Source: GCA-2401155 sp045047085 (lineage in GTDB: Bacteria > Pseudomonadota > Alphaproteobacteria > Rhizobiales > Rhizobiaceae). Taken from it: DNA of 64,000 nucleotides. Below, in pieces: positions 49,592-58,392 of this stretch. The notes beneath the pieces are model-generated. The model saw only the letters and a list, made by a program, of their open reading frames with translations, had not been told where the DNA came from and did not search any database. Made by a program: the position numbers and the translations under genes. The DNA lies in contig JASFYT010000010.1 in NCBI GenBank assembly GCA_045047085.1, positions 1-64,000 of the forward strand, read 5' to 3'. Each line of letters starts with the position of its first letter. Within the stretch, counting starts at the first letter, position 1.

Positions 49592-49939
49592 CTAATGTAT
49601 AAGTTCAAGCTTATATGTCCTCAACGCTAGATACCAAAATCAAGAAAATATGTATTGTAATTGATAAATTTAGTTCGGGGTGATGCTTATTTATATTAGA
49701 GAATTAGCTACGGATGAGAAAAATTGTGAATATGGGTGGGGTCATTTGGGTGAAAAATTGAGTATATGTCTCATGGTTTAATATGGTGCCATTCTCATAC
49801 CTGCGTTGGGAACAAACCAAAAACGGTGCGTGTCAGTTTTGTGCCAATTTTTGACACATGATCCCGTTTCGTTCCGTATTCATCTGCAAGTTTCTGCATG
49901 TTCAACATATTAAGACTTGCGTTCAGGTAGGGCTTTCTA
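49592..49939. other. Non-coding stretch before the serC leader
   Basis: About 350 bp, AT-rich, without a supported gene. It should hold the promoter for serC on one side and for the HNH-like gene on the other. No individual site is clear enough to list. Confidence 0.45.
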
Positions 49940-50001
49940 TACGTCCGGCGGTGGGACACCTCTCCCCAACGAGAGGCTAGCTATCTGGAAGGATAGATGA
50001 A
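49940..50001 (+). ncRNA. serC leader RNA motif
   Basis: Directly before serC lie two stem-loops: CCTCTC/GAGAGG (49959-49964 with 49971-49976, loop CCCAAC) and CTATC/GATAG (49981-49985 with 49992-49996), the second enclosing the AAGGA ribosome-binding site. Upstream is a G/C-rich segment with CGTCCGGCGGTGGG. This matches the layout of the serC motif described in alphaproteobacteria, a conserved leader RNA near serC whose ligand is not known. The match is by eye, not by covariance model. Confidence 0.65.
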
Positions 50002-51177
50002 ATGACTGACATAAATAAACCGGACCTGCGTCCGGGCAATCCCCGTTTTTCTTCTGGCCCTTGTAGCAAACGACCTGGTTGGTCACTTGATGCGCTTAGT
50101 GATGCCGTTCTTGGTTTCTCACATCGTGGGAAAGCCGGTAAGGCAAAACTTAAACAGGCCATTGATCTCACCCGCGAAATATTGAATGTGCCTGATGATT
50201 ATCGCATCGGTATTGTTCCTGCATCAGATACCGGTGCTGTGGAAATGGCGCTTTGGTCATTGCTCGGCGAGCGTGGCGTTGACATGGTTGCATGGGAAAG
50301 CTTTGGCGCTGGCTGGGTAAGCGATGTGACCGGACAATTGAAGCTCGATGATGTTCGTAAAATCAGTGCTGATTACGGCCATTTGCCGGATATGAGCCAA
50401 ATTGATTTTGACCGTGATGTGGTTTTCACATGGAATGGCACTACTTCCGGTGTGCGTGTTCCCAATGGTGACTTCATTCCTGCCGATCGTGATGGCCTTA
50501 CGATATGTGATGCAACATCGGCAGCCTTTGCGCAGGAACTTGATTTTTCCAAACTCGATGTGACGACTTTTTCATGGCAAAAAGTGATGGGCGGTGAGGC
50601 TTCCCACGGGATGCTGATCTTGTCGCCGCGTGCTGTTGCGCGTCTTGAAAGTTATTCACCTGCCTGGCCCTTGCCAAAAATTTTCCGCCTGACCAAAGGT
50701 GGCAAATTAATAGAAGGCATTTTTGAAGGTTCTACCATCAATACACCTTCCATGCTTTGCGTTGAAGATTATCTTGATACGCTCAACTGGGGCAAATCCG
50801 TCGGTAACCTTGAAGGCCTGATTGCCCGTGCAGATGCCAATACTTCTGTCATTGCTGACTTTGTTGAGCGCAATGACTGGATTGCGCATTTGGCGGTTGA
50901 GCCTGAGACGCGTTCAAATACTTCGGTGTGTTTGACAATTTCTCATCCAGAAGTGCTGGCACTTGATGATGCTGGACAAGCTTCCTTTGCCAAAGCAATC
51001 GTATCAATGCTGGATGCAGAAGGCGTTGCCTTCGATATTGGTGCTTACCGCGATGCGCCTGCCGGATTTCGTATCTGGTGTGGGGCGACGATTGAAAAAT
51101 CGGATGTGGAAGCGCTCGTTCTCTGGCTTGAATGGGCTTTTGCCCAACAATTGTCGACGCTCAAAGCAGCCGCATAA
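50002..51177 (+). CDS. serC: Phosphoserine aminotransferase SerC
   Basis: This 391-residue class V PLP enzyme makes phosphoserine from 3-phosphohydroxypyruvate and also serves pyridoxal synthesis. The cofactor lysine is K194 in 'TTFSWQKVMGGEASHGMLIL'. The opening 'PRFSSGPCSKRPGWSLDAL' and 'SHRGKAGKAKLKQAI' fit the alphaproteobacterial SerC subgroup. It follows the structured leader and precedes serA by 52 bp, the usual pairing. Its start ATG at 50002 is just after the leader stem. Confidence 0.96.
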   Translation: MTDINKPDLRPGNPRFSSGPCSKRPGWSLDALSDAVLGFSHRGKAGKAKLKQAIDLTREILNVPDDYRIGIVPASDTGAVEMALWSLLGERGVDMVAWESFGAGWVSDVTGQLKLDDVRKISADYGHLPDMSQIDFDRDVVFTWNGTTSGVRVPNGDFIPADRDGLTICDATSAAFAQELDFSKLDVTTFSWQKVMGGEASHGMLILSPRAVARLESYSPAWPLPKIFRLTKGGKLIEGIFEGSTINTPSMLCVEDYLDTLNWGKSVGNLEGLIARADANTSVIADFVERNDWIAHLAVEPETRSNTSVCLTISHPEVLALDDAGQASFAKAIVSMLDAEGVAFDIGAYRDAPAGFRIWCGATIEKSDVEALVLWLEWAFAQQLSTLKAAA

Positions 51178-51229
51178 TCTAATTTATCTAAATTCCCGCC
51201 CTCAATAGGGCCAAAATTCGGAGGCCATC

Positions 51230-52825
51230 ATGGCACCTCGTGTTCTTGTATCAGACAAACTTTCTGAAACTGCAGTACAAATCTTTCGTGATAACGGCGT
51301 GGACGTAGACTTCATGCCCGACCTTGGCAAAGACAAGGAAAAATTGCTGGAAGTCATCGGCAAATATGATGGGCTGGCCATTCGCTCAGCCACCAAGGCA
51401 ACTGAAAAACTTATCAATGCGGCAACCAACCTCAAGGTGATTGGTCGTGCTGGCATCGGGGTTGATAACGTGGATATCCCGGCCGCATCGCGCAAAGGTA
51501 TTGTGGTGATGAATACGCCGTTCGGTAATTCTATTACCACGGCTGAGCATGCCATCTCGTTGATGTTGGCTTGTGCCAGGCAAATTCCTGCTGCCAATGC
51601 TTCAACCCATGCAGGCAAATGGGAAAAAAGTAAATTCATGGGCGTTGAAGTCACCGGTAAGATTTTGGGTTTGATCGGTTGCGGTAATATCGGCGCTATT
51701 GTTGCCAGCCGCGCCAAAGGTCTGTGCATGAAGGTGATTGCTTATGACCCATTCCTTTCGCAGGAACGCGCTAATGAATTGCGTGTTGAAAAAGTTGAAC
51801 TGGATGTGTTGTTTGCCAGGGCAGATTTCATCACGCTGCATGTGCCGTTGACCGACAAAACACGCAATATCATTGATGCGGCTGCTTTTACCAAAATGAA
51901 GGACGGTGTGCGGATCATCAACTGTGCCCGTGGCGGTTTGGTTGTTGAGGCTGCTCTGGCTGATGCGCTGAAAAGCGGCAAGGTTGCGGGTGCAGCATTT
52001 GATGTGTTTGAAACGGAGCCTGCTACTGACAGCCCTTTGTTCAATTTGCCCAATGTGGTGTGCACGCCGCATCTGGGGGCAGCGACCACCGAAGCGCAGG
52101 AAAACGTTGCTTTGCAGGTGGCGGAACAAATGTCTGATTATCTAGTCAATGGTGCCGTTTCCAATGCGCTAAACATGCCTTCAATCACCGCTGAAGAAGC
52201 ACCGCAGTTGCTGCCTTTTGCTAAACTGGCTGAGCATCTGGGCGCATTTGTCGGTCAAGTATCCGATTCACCCATCGTCAGCGTCGAAATTACCTATGAT
52301 GGTGCCGTATCGCAGATGAATAAGAGCGCGCTTACAAGTGCCGCCATTGCCGGTCTGATGAAATCTCAGATGTCTGATGTGAACATGGTCTCTGCCCCCG
52401 TTATGGCGAAGGAACGAGGCATTCAGATTTCTGAAACAACCCGTGATAAGTCAGGTGTGTTTGATAGTTATATCAAGCTCAACGTGGTGACGGAGAAGAA
52501 CGAACGCTCGATTGCGGGTACTGTGTTTTCCGATGGTAAACCAAGATTTATCCAGATCAAGGGCATTAATATCGATGCGGATATTGGGCGTTATATGCTT
52601 TATACGACTAACCGCGATGAGCCGGGCATTATTGGTACACTTGGGGCGGTTTGCGGGGATGCTGGAATTAACATCGCCAACTTCCAACTTGGTCGCGATG
52701 AACCGGGTGGCAATGCGATCGCATTGCTATACCTTGATGCTCCGGTTGAACAAAAAGTGCTGGATGCAATTACCAGCGGTGGTCTGTTCGATCAGGCCAA
52801 GCCTTTAGAATTCGATATTGGATAA
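51230..52825 (+). CDS. serA: D-3-phosphoglycerate dehydrogenase SerA
   Basis: This 531-residue long-form enzyme starts serine synthesis from 3-phosphoglycerate. Nucleotide-binding 'LGLIGCGNIGAIVASRA', catalytic blocks 'INCARGGLVVEAAL' and 'VCTPHLGAATTEAQ', and a C-terminal ACT domain ('YTTNRDEPGIIGTLGAVCGD') from about residue 455 show the full form including the intervening domain. The ACT domain suggests feedback by serine. A GGAGG site precedes ATG 51230. It is probably co-transcribed with serC. Confidence 0.97.
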   Translation: MAPRVLVSDKLSETAVQIFRDNGVDVDFMPDLGKDKEKLLEVIGKYDGLAIRSATKATEKLINAATNLKVIGRAGIGVDNVDIPAASRKGIVVMNTPFGNSITTAEHAISLMLACARQIPAANASTHAGKWEKSKFMGVEVTGKILGLIGCGNIGAIVASRAKGLCMKVIAYDPFLSQERANELRVEKVELDVLFARADFITLHVPLTDKTRNIIDAAAFTKMKDGVRIINCARGGLVVEAALADALKSGKVAGAAFDVFETEPATDSPLFNLPNVVCTPHLGAATTEAQENVALQVAEQMSDYLVNGAVSNALNMPSITAEEAPQLLPFAKLAEHLGAFVGQVSDSPIVSVEITYDGAVSQMNKSALTSAAIAGLMKSQMSDVNMVSAPVMAKERGIQISETTRDKSGVFDSYIKLNVVTEKNERSIAGTVFSDGKPRFIQIKGINIDADIGRYMLYTTNRDEPGIIGTLGAVCGDAGINIANFQLGRDEPGGNAIALLYLDAPVEQKVLDAITSGGLFDQAKPLEFDIG

Positions 52826-52965
52826 AATTAATAACCTCCGGTACGTGGTTGAAAATTGTGGCTATTCGGTCTAAAAGCAACCGCAATCCGTAAGGCCTTG
52901 GGATTTTTTGATTCCCAGATGTTTTGCTTGAGTTGCGATAAGTAGAACGCGCACCGGAGAATTTC

Positions 52966-54264
52966 ATGACGAATGTAGCTGTAATCGGTTCCCAATGGGG
53001 TGACGAGGGCAAAGGTAAGATTGTTGACTGGTTGTCTGAACGTGCCGACATCGTCGTGCGCTTCCAGGGTGGGCACAATGCCGGGCATACGTTGGTTATA
53101 GACGGGGTTAGCTATAAGTTGAGCCTGTTGCCATCTGGTGTGGTGCGTAGTGGAAAACTGGCGGTTATTGGCAATGGGGTGGTGATTGACCCCCATGCGC
53201 TGATTGCTGAGATTGGACGTTTGGCAGAGCAGGGTGTGATAGTAACACCCGAAAACCTCCGTATTGCAGATAATGCTACCCTTATTTTGTCATTGCACAG
53301 GGAGCTGGATGCAATCCGCGAGGATGCTGCATCCGATAGTGGCACCAAAATTGGCACTACACGCCGTGGAATTGGGCCTGCTTATGAGGATAAAGTGGGA
53401 AGAAGAGCTGTTCGGGTGCTTGATCTTGCTAATCTGGAAACCTTGCCTGCAAAAATCGACCGTCTATTGACCCACCATAATGCATTGCGGCGTGGTTTGG
53501 GGCATGATGAGGTTAGTTACGACACAATTTATAATGAATTGGCCAGTGTCGCTGATGATATCATTCCGTTTAGTGAAACGGTTTGGCGGTTGCTGGATAA
53601 GGCGAAGCGTGATGGCAAACGTATTTTGTTTGAAGGGGCGCAGGGCACGCTGCTTGATGTTGATCATGGCACTTATCCTTTTGTTACTTCGTCAAATACT
53701 GTTGCTGGGCAGGCGGCTGCGGGTTCTGGCATGGGGCCGGGTTCAGTTGGATATGTGCTTGGAATTACAAAGGCTTATACTACCCGTGTGGGTGAGGGGC
53801 CGTTCCCTACGGAGCAAAATAATGAAGTTGGTCAATTTCTTGGCGAAAAAGGCCATGAATTTGGCACGATTACCGGTCGTAAGCGCCGTTGTGGCTGGTT
53901 TGACGCGGTATTGGTGAAGCAGGCCGTGGCAACCAACGGTATTACGGGCATTGCGCTGACGAAACTCGATGTTTTGGACGGTCTTAAGGAAATAAAAATA
54001 TGTACCGGTTATATGCTTGATGGAAAGTTAATTGACTATCTGCCCGCAAGTCAGGGCAGGCAGGCGCGGGTTGAGCCTGTTTACGAAACATTAGAGGGAT
54101 GGGAAGGCACTACAGTTGGTGCCAGAACATGGAATGAATTGCCTGCACAGGCAGTAAAATACGTGCGTCATGTGGAAGAATTGATTGGTGCGCCAGTTGC
54201 TTTGTTATCAACGAGCCCCGAGCGCGATGATACAATCCTTGTTCATGACCCATTTCAGGACTAA
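52966..54264 (+). CDS. purA: Adenylosuccinate synthetase PurA
   Basis: This 432-residue enzyme joins IMP and aspartate using GTP in AMP synthesis. The phosphate loop 'GSQWGDEGKGK' (residues 8-18), 'GHNAGHTLV', 'TTRRGIGPAYEDK' and 'GAQGTLLDVDHGTYPFVT' are all present. It stands after serA with a 140-bp gap and ends before a membrane-anchored unknown. Normal length. Confidence 0.98.
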   Translation: MTNVAVIGSQWGDEGKGKIVDWLSERADIVVRFQGGHNAGHTLVIDGVSYKLSLLPSGVVRSGKLAVIGNGVVIDPHALIAEIGRLAEQGVIVTPENLRIADNATLILSLHRELDAIREDAASDSGTKIGTTRRGIGPAYEDKVGRRAVRVLDLANLETLPAKIDRLLTHHNALRRGLGHDEVSYDTIYNELASVADDIIPFSETVWRLLDKAKRDGKRILFEGAQGTLLDVDHGTYPFVTSSNTVAGQAAAGSGMGPGSVGYVLGITKAYTTRVGEGPFPTEQNNEVGQFLGEKGHEFGTITGRKRRCGWFDAVLVKQAVATNGITGIALTKLDVLDGLKEIKICTGYMLDGKLIDYLPASQGRQARVEPVYETLEGWEGTTVGARTWNELPAQAVKYVRHVEELIGAPVALLSTSPERDDTILVHDPFQD

Positions 54265-54332
54265 AAGGTTAGTGCGATCCTTTAAAAAACGCTGGGATAT
54301 CAACGGGCGCGGGACATTGCTGGTGACATTAA

Positions 54333-55688
54333 ATGGCTGACTACTACTCTATTTTGGATAAGACCATCTCCAGACTGCCTGAGAATACGGCTGCAAATCG
54401 CTCTCTTGTTTTTGCCAAAGCACGTGAGGCGATTGAACGGCAATTGCGTGGCTTGACCCCATCACCGAGCGAAGAAGCTATTGCAAGACAAATGAGTGCA
54501 TTGGAAAATGCAATATCAAGAATCGAAGTTGAGCAATCCTTCGATGCGGATATGGATAGTGTTGCAGAGGCTGTAACAGCATCGGTCACCGGACTTGATG
54601 TTGCGGCTGCGCCCGCCAGTGAATCCCGACCTGCTCCGGCTGCTCCTGCTGAAAGAAGCGAGCCACAACCGGTTACGCTTCAAACTTCTCCAAGAGTTGC
54701 TGAGCAAGACTTTGTCGCCGACGAGCCTGATAAACGCGGCATGGTGGGACGAGTTCTTCCTTATCTGCTCGGATTGGTTGTCGTGGGTGGTGGTGCATAT
54801 GGGTTGTGGCTCAATAAGGACGCATTGCTGGACGCAGCGAAACCTACTACGGAAGTTGCAGCCCCAGCGAGTGGTAATACCCCAGCAGAGACACAGACAC
54901 CGGGAAAAGCTGAAACGGCAGAAATAGGTTCATCTGAAAAAGAATCAGCCCGTCTTGGTGGAAATGGCGAGGATGTAGCGCCTGAACCTATTGTCGTTGA
55001 ACCGGTCAGCCAGCCGAATGGCAGCGATACAGCTGAACCTCTTTTGCTGCAACCGGGATCTGACCCGTCGGTTGAACCTGCACCTTTGACTGAAAAACCT
55101 GTTGAGGTGACAGAAGTAGGTAAAGCAGCCGATGGGACTCCCGCTGCAACAGGGTTGCCAGCTATTGCACAGAAGGCTTATCTCTACGAAGAGGGTGGTG
55201 CAAATGGTGCCGCATCCAGAAGCGATGCAGCGATTGTTTGGACATTAAACCAAGAGGCACCTTCGCCGGACCAACCTGCCGAGGCGGTGGTCAAGGGACG
55301 TTTGGATATTCCTGGTAATCCGCTTTCAATGGTCATAACAATTAAACGCAATACAGATGAGGGCCTACCGGCTAGTCATATTATCGAGTTAAACTTCGAA
55401 GGCGGCGAAATTGACAATGTGGCACGGTTTGTCATGAAGGCTACCGAACAGGCCAGAGGCGAAGGCCTTGTGGCCGTTCCAGCTAAAATTGATACGGGCT
55501 ATTTCCTGATTGCATTGAACAATCTTCCTCAGGCCGTTGAGACCAACTCAAAATTGCTGTTGGAATCTGATTGGATCGATATTCCGCTGGGATATGCCAC
55601 AGGCAGACGCGCTTTGGTAACGCTGGAAAAAGGTGTTATTGGCGAAAAAGTATTTCGCGAGGCGTTTGAGGATTGGAAGAATAGGTAA
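54333..55688 (+). CDS. Membrane-anchored protein of unknown function with low-complexity linker
   Basis: This 451-residue protein is not assigned to a named family. Residues 1-70 form a helical cytoplasmic region ('AREAIERQLRGLTPSPSEEA'), residues about 92-135 are Ala/Pro/Ser-rich, one membrane helix lies at 141-160 ('VLPYLLGLVVVGGGAYGLWL'), then a Glu/Pro/Ala-rich linker to about residue 275, and a folded domain from about 275 to the end ('KAYLYEEGGANGAASRSDAA', 'VIGEKVFREAFEDWKNR'). Similar conserved proteins next to purA are common in Hyphomicrobiales. A role in the envelope is likely but unproven. Confidence 0.8.
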   Translation: MADYYSILDKTISRLPENTAANRSLVFAKAREAIERQLRGLTPSPSEEAIARQMSALENAISRIEVEQSFDADMDSVAEAVTASVTGLDVAAAPASESRPAPAAPAERSEPQPVTLQTSPRVAEQDFVADEPDKRGMVGRVLPYLLGLVVVGGGAYGLWLNKDALLDAAKPTTEVAAPASGNTPAETQTPGKAETAEIGSSEKESARLGGNGEDVAPEPIVVEPVSQPNGSDTAEPLLLQPGSDPSVEPAPLTEKPVEVTEVGKAADGTPAATGLPAIAQKAYLYEEGGANGAASRSDAAIVWTLNQEAPSPDQPAEAVVKGRLDIPGNPLSMVITIKRNTDEGLPASHIIELNFEGGEIDNVARFVMKATEQARGEGLVAVPAKIDTGYFLIALNNLPQAVETNSKLLLESDWIDIPLGYATGRRALVTLEKGVIGEKVFREAFEDWKNR

Positions 55689-55751
55689 GCTTGGTGCGGG
55701 CTAACTAACTCTCTGGTTGGCTTATGGCCCAGCGCCTCGCTGTTATTTGTT

Positions 55752-55787
55752 CTCACGGGCGTTTCCAAGCTTCGCTTGGGCCCTCCG
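55752..55787. repeat. Dispersed intergenic repeat, family 2 (copy 1)
   Basis: These 36 bp match 63961-63996 with a single mismatch. They contain the nested stem GGGC ... CCAAGC-TTC-GCTTGG ... GCCC. The only difference between copies is in the 3-nt loop, so the stem is fully conserved, which suggests an RNA or DNA hairpin function, or a recent mobile repeat. Confidence 0.75.
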
Positions 55788-55905
55788 AATGGGCGGCCTG
55801 ACCGGCCGGGTTCCCACGCTCGCCCTTTGGGCTCTCATTTGTTTCCCACGATAGTCTTTCCAGAAATTTCCCTTGCACCATCTCGTCTGTAGCTACCACG
55901 CCGCA

Positions 55906-55990
55906 GGCGGGAGCGAAGAGCGACCGGCGCTAATGGCGCCGCGCTCACGCAGGCCCGACCGATAGGGAGGATACGCCGTGAGTGCAAACC
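55906..55990. repeat. Dispersed intergenic repeat, family 1 (copy 2)
   Basis: This is the partner of the copy at 46671-46762. The conserved blocks are at 55910-55933 and about 55967-55988. It ends just before the rpoH hairpin. The inner part differs between copies by length and sequence. Confidence 0.65.
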
Positions 55991-56010
55991 ATGGCAACAC
56001 CAAACAGGCG

Positions 56011-56922
56011 CTACGCGCCTGCTTGGAGTTCTATTGCTTTGTTGCCCATGGCTAGGTCTCGGGCAGCGGCCTTTACGGCTTTTTGTACTTTCTCGAAGGC
56101 GCGGACCTCGATTTGTCGTACGCGTTCGCGTGAGATGCCAAATTCGCCGGATAATTTCTCCAGAGTTAGCGGATCGTCTGCCAGACGTCTGGCTTTGAAA
56201 ATGTGCTGCTCACGTTCGTTCAGCACCGACATTGCATCTTTCAGCATAGTGCGGCGGTTATCGAGTTCATCCTGTTCAACGAGTATTTCTTCGGCTGTGT
56301 CTGAATCATCCACCAGCCAATCCTGCCACTCACCGCTTTCGCCTTCGGAAGCCTTGATTGGTGCGTTGAGGGATGCGTCGCCGCCGAGGCGCTGGTTCAT
56401 GGAAATGACTTCGTCCTCGCGCACACCTAATTGTGTGGCAATTTCGGTTACCTGATCGGGGCGCAGATCACCATCACCAATGGCCTGAATGCGGCCTTTT
56501 GCTTTACGCAAGTTGAAGAACAGACGTTTTTGGTTGGCGGTGGTGCCCATTTTCACGAGGCTCCACGAACGCAATACATATTCCTGAATAGAGGCTTTAA
56601 TCCACCACATGGCATAAGTTGCCAAACGGAAGCCTTTTTCCGGGTCGAATTTTTTAACTGCCTGCATCAGGCCCACATTGCCTTCGGAAATCACTTCGCC
56701 AATTGGCAGGCCGTAGCCGCGGTAACCCATGGCAATTTTTGCTACCAGACGCAGATGGCTGGTGACTAATTGATGAGCCGCATCGCGGTCGTCATGTTCG
56801 AGAAAACTCTTGGCGAGCATATATTCCTGTTGAGGCTCCAGCATTGGGAACTTACGAATTTCGGTCATATAACGCGAAAGACCATTTTCACCCGCAGAAA
56901 CGGTTGGAAAAAAATTTGCCAT
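56011..56922 (-). CDS. rpoH: RNA polymerase sigma-32 factor RpoH
   Basis: This 303-residue sigma factor directs heat-shock transcription. It has the RpoH box 'QKRLFFNLRKAK' near residue 132, region 2 'ATYAMWWIKASIQEYVLRSW' and region 4 'FGISRERVRQIEVRAFEKVQ'. Start ATG 56922 follows a GGGGAGAGC site. A promoter resembling its own consensus lies upstream, so feedback by RpoH itself is plausible. Many Hyphomicrobiales carry two rpoH genes; which one this is cannot be told here. Confidence 0.95.
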   Translation of the reverse strand: MANFFPTVSAGENGLSRYMTEIRKFPMLEPQQEYMLAKSFLEHDDRDAAHQLVTSHLRLVAKIAMGYRGYGLPIGEVISEGNVGLMQAVKKFDPEKGFRLATYAMWWIKASIQEYVLRSWSLVKMGTTANQKRLFFNLRKAKGRIQAIGDGDLRPDQVTEIATQLGVREDEVISMNQRLGGDASLNAPIKASEGESGEWQDWLVDDSDTAEEILVEQDELDNRRTMLKDAMSVLNEREQHIFKARRLADDPLTLEKLSGEFGISRERVRQIEVRAFEKVQKAVKAAARDLAMGNKAIELQAGA

Positions 56923-57001
56923 CTTTTGCTCTCCCCAAAATCAGGCCACCGAGGTTGGCCCGTTTATACTTGAATATGAAATTATTCCTCAGTTACTAAT
57001 G

Positions 57002-57030
57002 ATATAGGGAGTAATTGCGCTGACACCAAG
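57002..57030 (-). promoter_or_regulatory. Candidate sigma-32 promoter of rpoH
   Basis: On the minus strand CTTG (57030-57027) and CCTATAT (57008-57002) are separated by 18 bp, fitting CTTG-N17/18-CYTATNT. The start site would lie about 75 bp before the ATG, a normal leader length. The same consensus fits the ftsH promoter candidate. Confidence 0.5.
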
Positions 57031-57090
57031 AAGATGGGCAAAATTTAATCTAAAAATTGCCTTAAGTGATTGAATTTAGCTATTTTTGCT

Positions 57091-58389
57091 CTATATCCGG
57101 TCGCGCAGGGAATACCATACCATGGCTGCAACCATGGTTGGCCAGCGTAAAAGAGGGCCACCGGGGAATTTTGGAGTGGGTAATTTGGCCATTATATCGA
57201 AGCGGGACATTTGTCCGTCTATTGCTTCAGCGGCAATTTTTCCAGCCATTGTGGCCATGGCGATGCCATCGCCGGAATAGCCGGAGATGTTCAGAATGTT
57301 GTCCGGCATGACTTCAAACAGGGGCAGGCGGTTTAAGGTGATTCCTAACGTTCCGCCCCATCCATAATCAATTTTTGCGTTTTTCAATTGTGGAAATATT
57401 TCCAACATATTTGGGCGGACGAAGGCTTTGATATCTTTCGGGAAGCGGTAACCGTAGTTTTCGCCACCGCCGAACAGCATGCGATTATCCTCTGACAGGC
57501 GGAAATAATTGACTACAAACCGGCTGTCATAAACTGCTTCGCGATCTTTGATCAGAGAATTTGCTAATTTATCATCTAGTGGTTCTGTGGCGATAATGAA
57601 ATTATTTATCGGCATGACCCGGCTTGCGGCCTGGGGATTGAGGTTACCGATATAGCCGTTGCAGGCGAGAATGGTCCAATTGCATTTAATCGAGCCAGAA
57701 GCGGTTTTTATCTCGCAATTTTCTGCGGAAAGCACTTCGCTTTGTTCAAAAATTGTAACTCCGGCTTTGATGGCAACTCTCGCTATGCCGCGGGCGAAAT
57801 TGAGTGGGTGCAGGTGGAAAGAGGCTTTATCCAGTGAGCCACCGGAATAATTTGTAGCACCCAGTTTTTCGCACATGGCATCGGGGGTGAGGTATTCGAG
57901 TGTATCGCTGCCATAGTCGCGTTGCATCTTTTCGACGAAGGACTTTGAATCTGCGTCGTATCGTTTTCGGTGGTTTACTCCAATAACACCATGGCCAAGA
58001 GCGCAATCAATAGCGTGGGTTTTGACGAGGGTGCGAACAGTTTCTCCCGCTTCAATACCAATCCGGTAGATTTGTTTGGCCAATTCTCTTCCTACAAGAG
58101 ATTCGATTTTTTCAAGATTGCTGCCCTGACCTGATGAAACTTGTCCGCCATTTCTTCCTGATGCTCCCCATCCGATCCGGTGGGCTTCGAGTAACGCTAC
58201 CTTATAGCCGTTTTGCGCCAGATGAAGTGCAGCGGAAAGGCCAGAATAGCCGCCGCCGATGATTGCCACATCAAATATCTGTTCGCCTTTGAGTGGTTCA
58301 AATGTAGAAATGGGATGAGCACTTGCCGCATACCAAGAGGGGGCGTGTTCGCCCGGTTCATCATTGGCATGAAGCAGGGAAAGGACCAT
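57091..58389 (-). CDS. puuB: FAD-dependent gamma-glutamylputrescine oxidase-like protein PuuB
   Basis: This 432-residue DAO-family flavoenzyme has the FAD loop 'FDVAIIGGGYSGLSAALHLA' (residues 39-58) and 'RIGWGASGRNGGQVSSGQG', both typical of PuuB/OrdL proteins that oxidise gamma-glutamylputrescine. It ends the operon aminotransferase-glutamine synthetase-like-oxidase, with 3 bp to the gene before it. Substrate is inferred from the neighbours. Confidence 0.85.
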   Translation of the reverse strand: MVLSLLHANDEPGEHAPSWYAASAHPISTFEPLKGEQIFDVAIIGGGYSGLSAALHLAQNGYKVALLEAHRIGWGASGRNGGQVSSGQGSNLEKIESLVGRELAKQIYRIGIEAGETVRTLVKTHAIDCALGHGVIGVNHRKRYDADSKSFVEKMQRDYGSDTLEYLTPDAMCEKLGATNYSGGSLDKASFHLHPLNFARGIARVAIKAGVTIFEQSEVLSAENCEIKTASGSIKCNWTILACNGYIGNLNPQAASRVMPINNFIIATEPLDDKLANSLIKDREAVYDSRFVVNYFRLSEDNRMLFGGGENYGYRFPKDIKAFVRPNMLEIFPQLKNAKIDYGWGGTLGITLNRLPLFEVMPDNILNISGYSGDGIAMATMAGKIAAEAIDGQMSRFDIMAKLPTPKFPGGPLLRWPTMVAAMVWYSLRDRI

Positions 58390-58392
58390 AAT

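Larger units (their letters stand above)
55689..56010. other. Repeat-rich intergenic stretch
   Basis: This 322-bp GC-richer interval holds no gene. It has copy 1 of repeat family 2 at 55752-55787, further palindromes after it, copy 2 of family 1 at 55906-55990, and a hairpin near 55996 (CAGGCG/CGCCTG) that covers the rpoH stop and could end that transcript. Confidence 0.6.
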
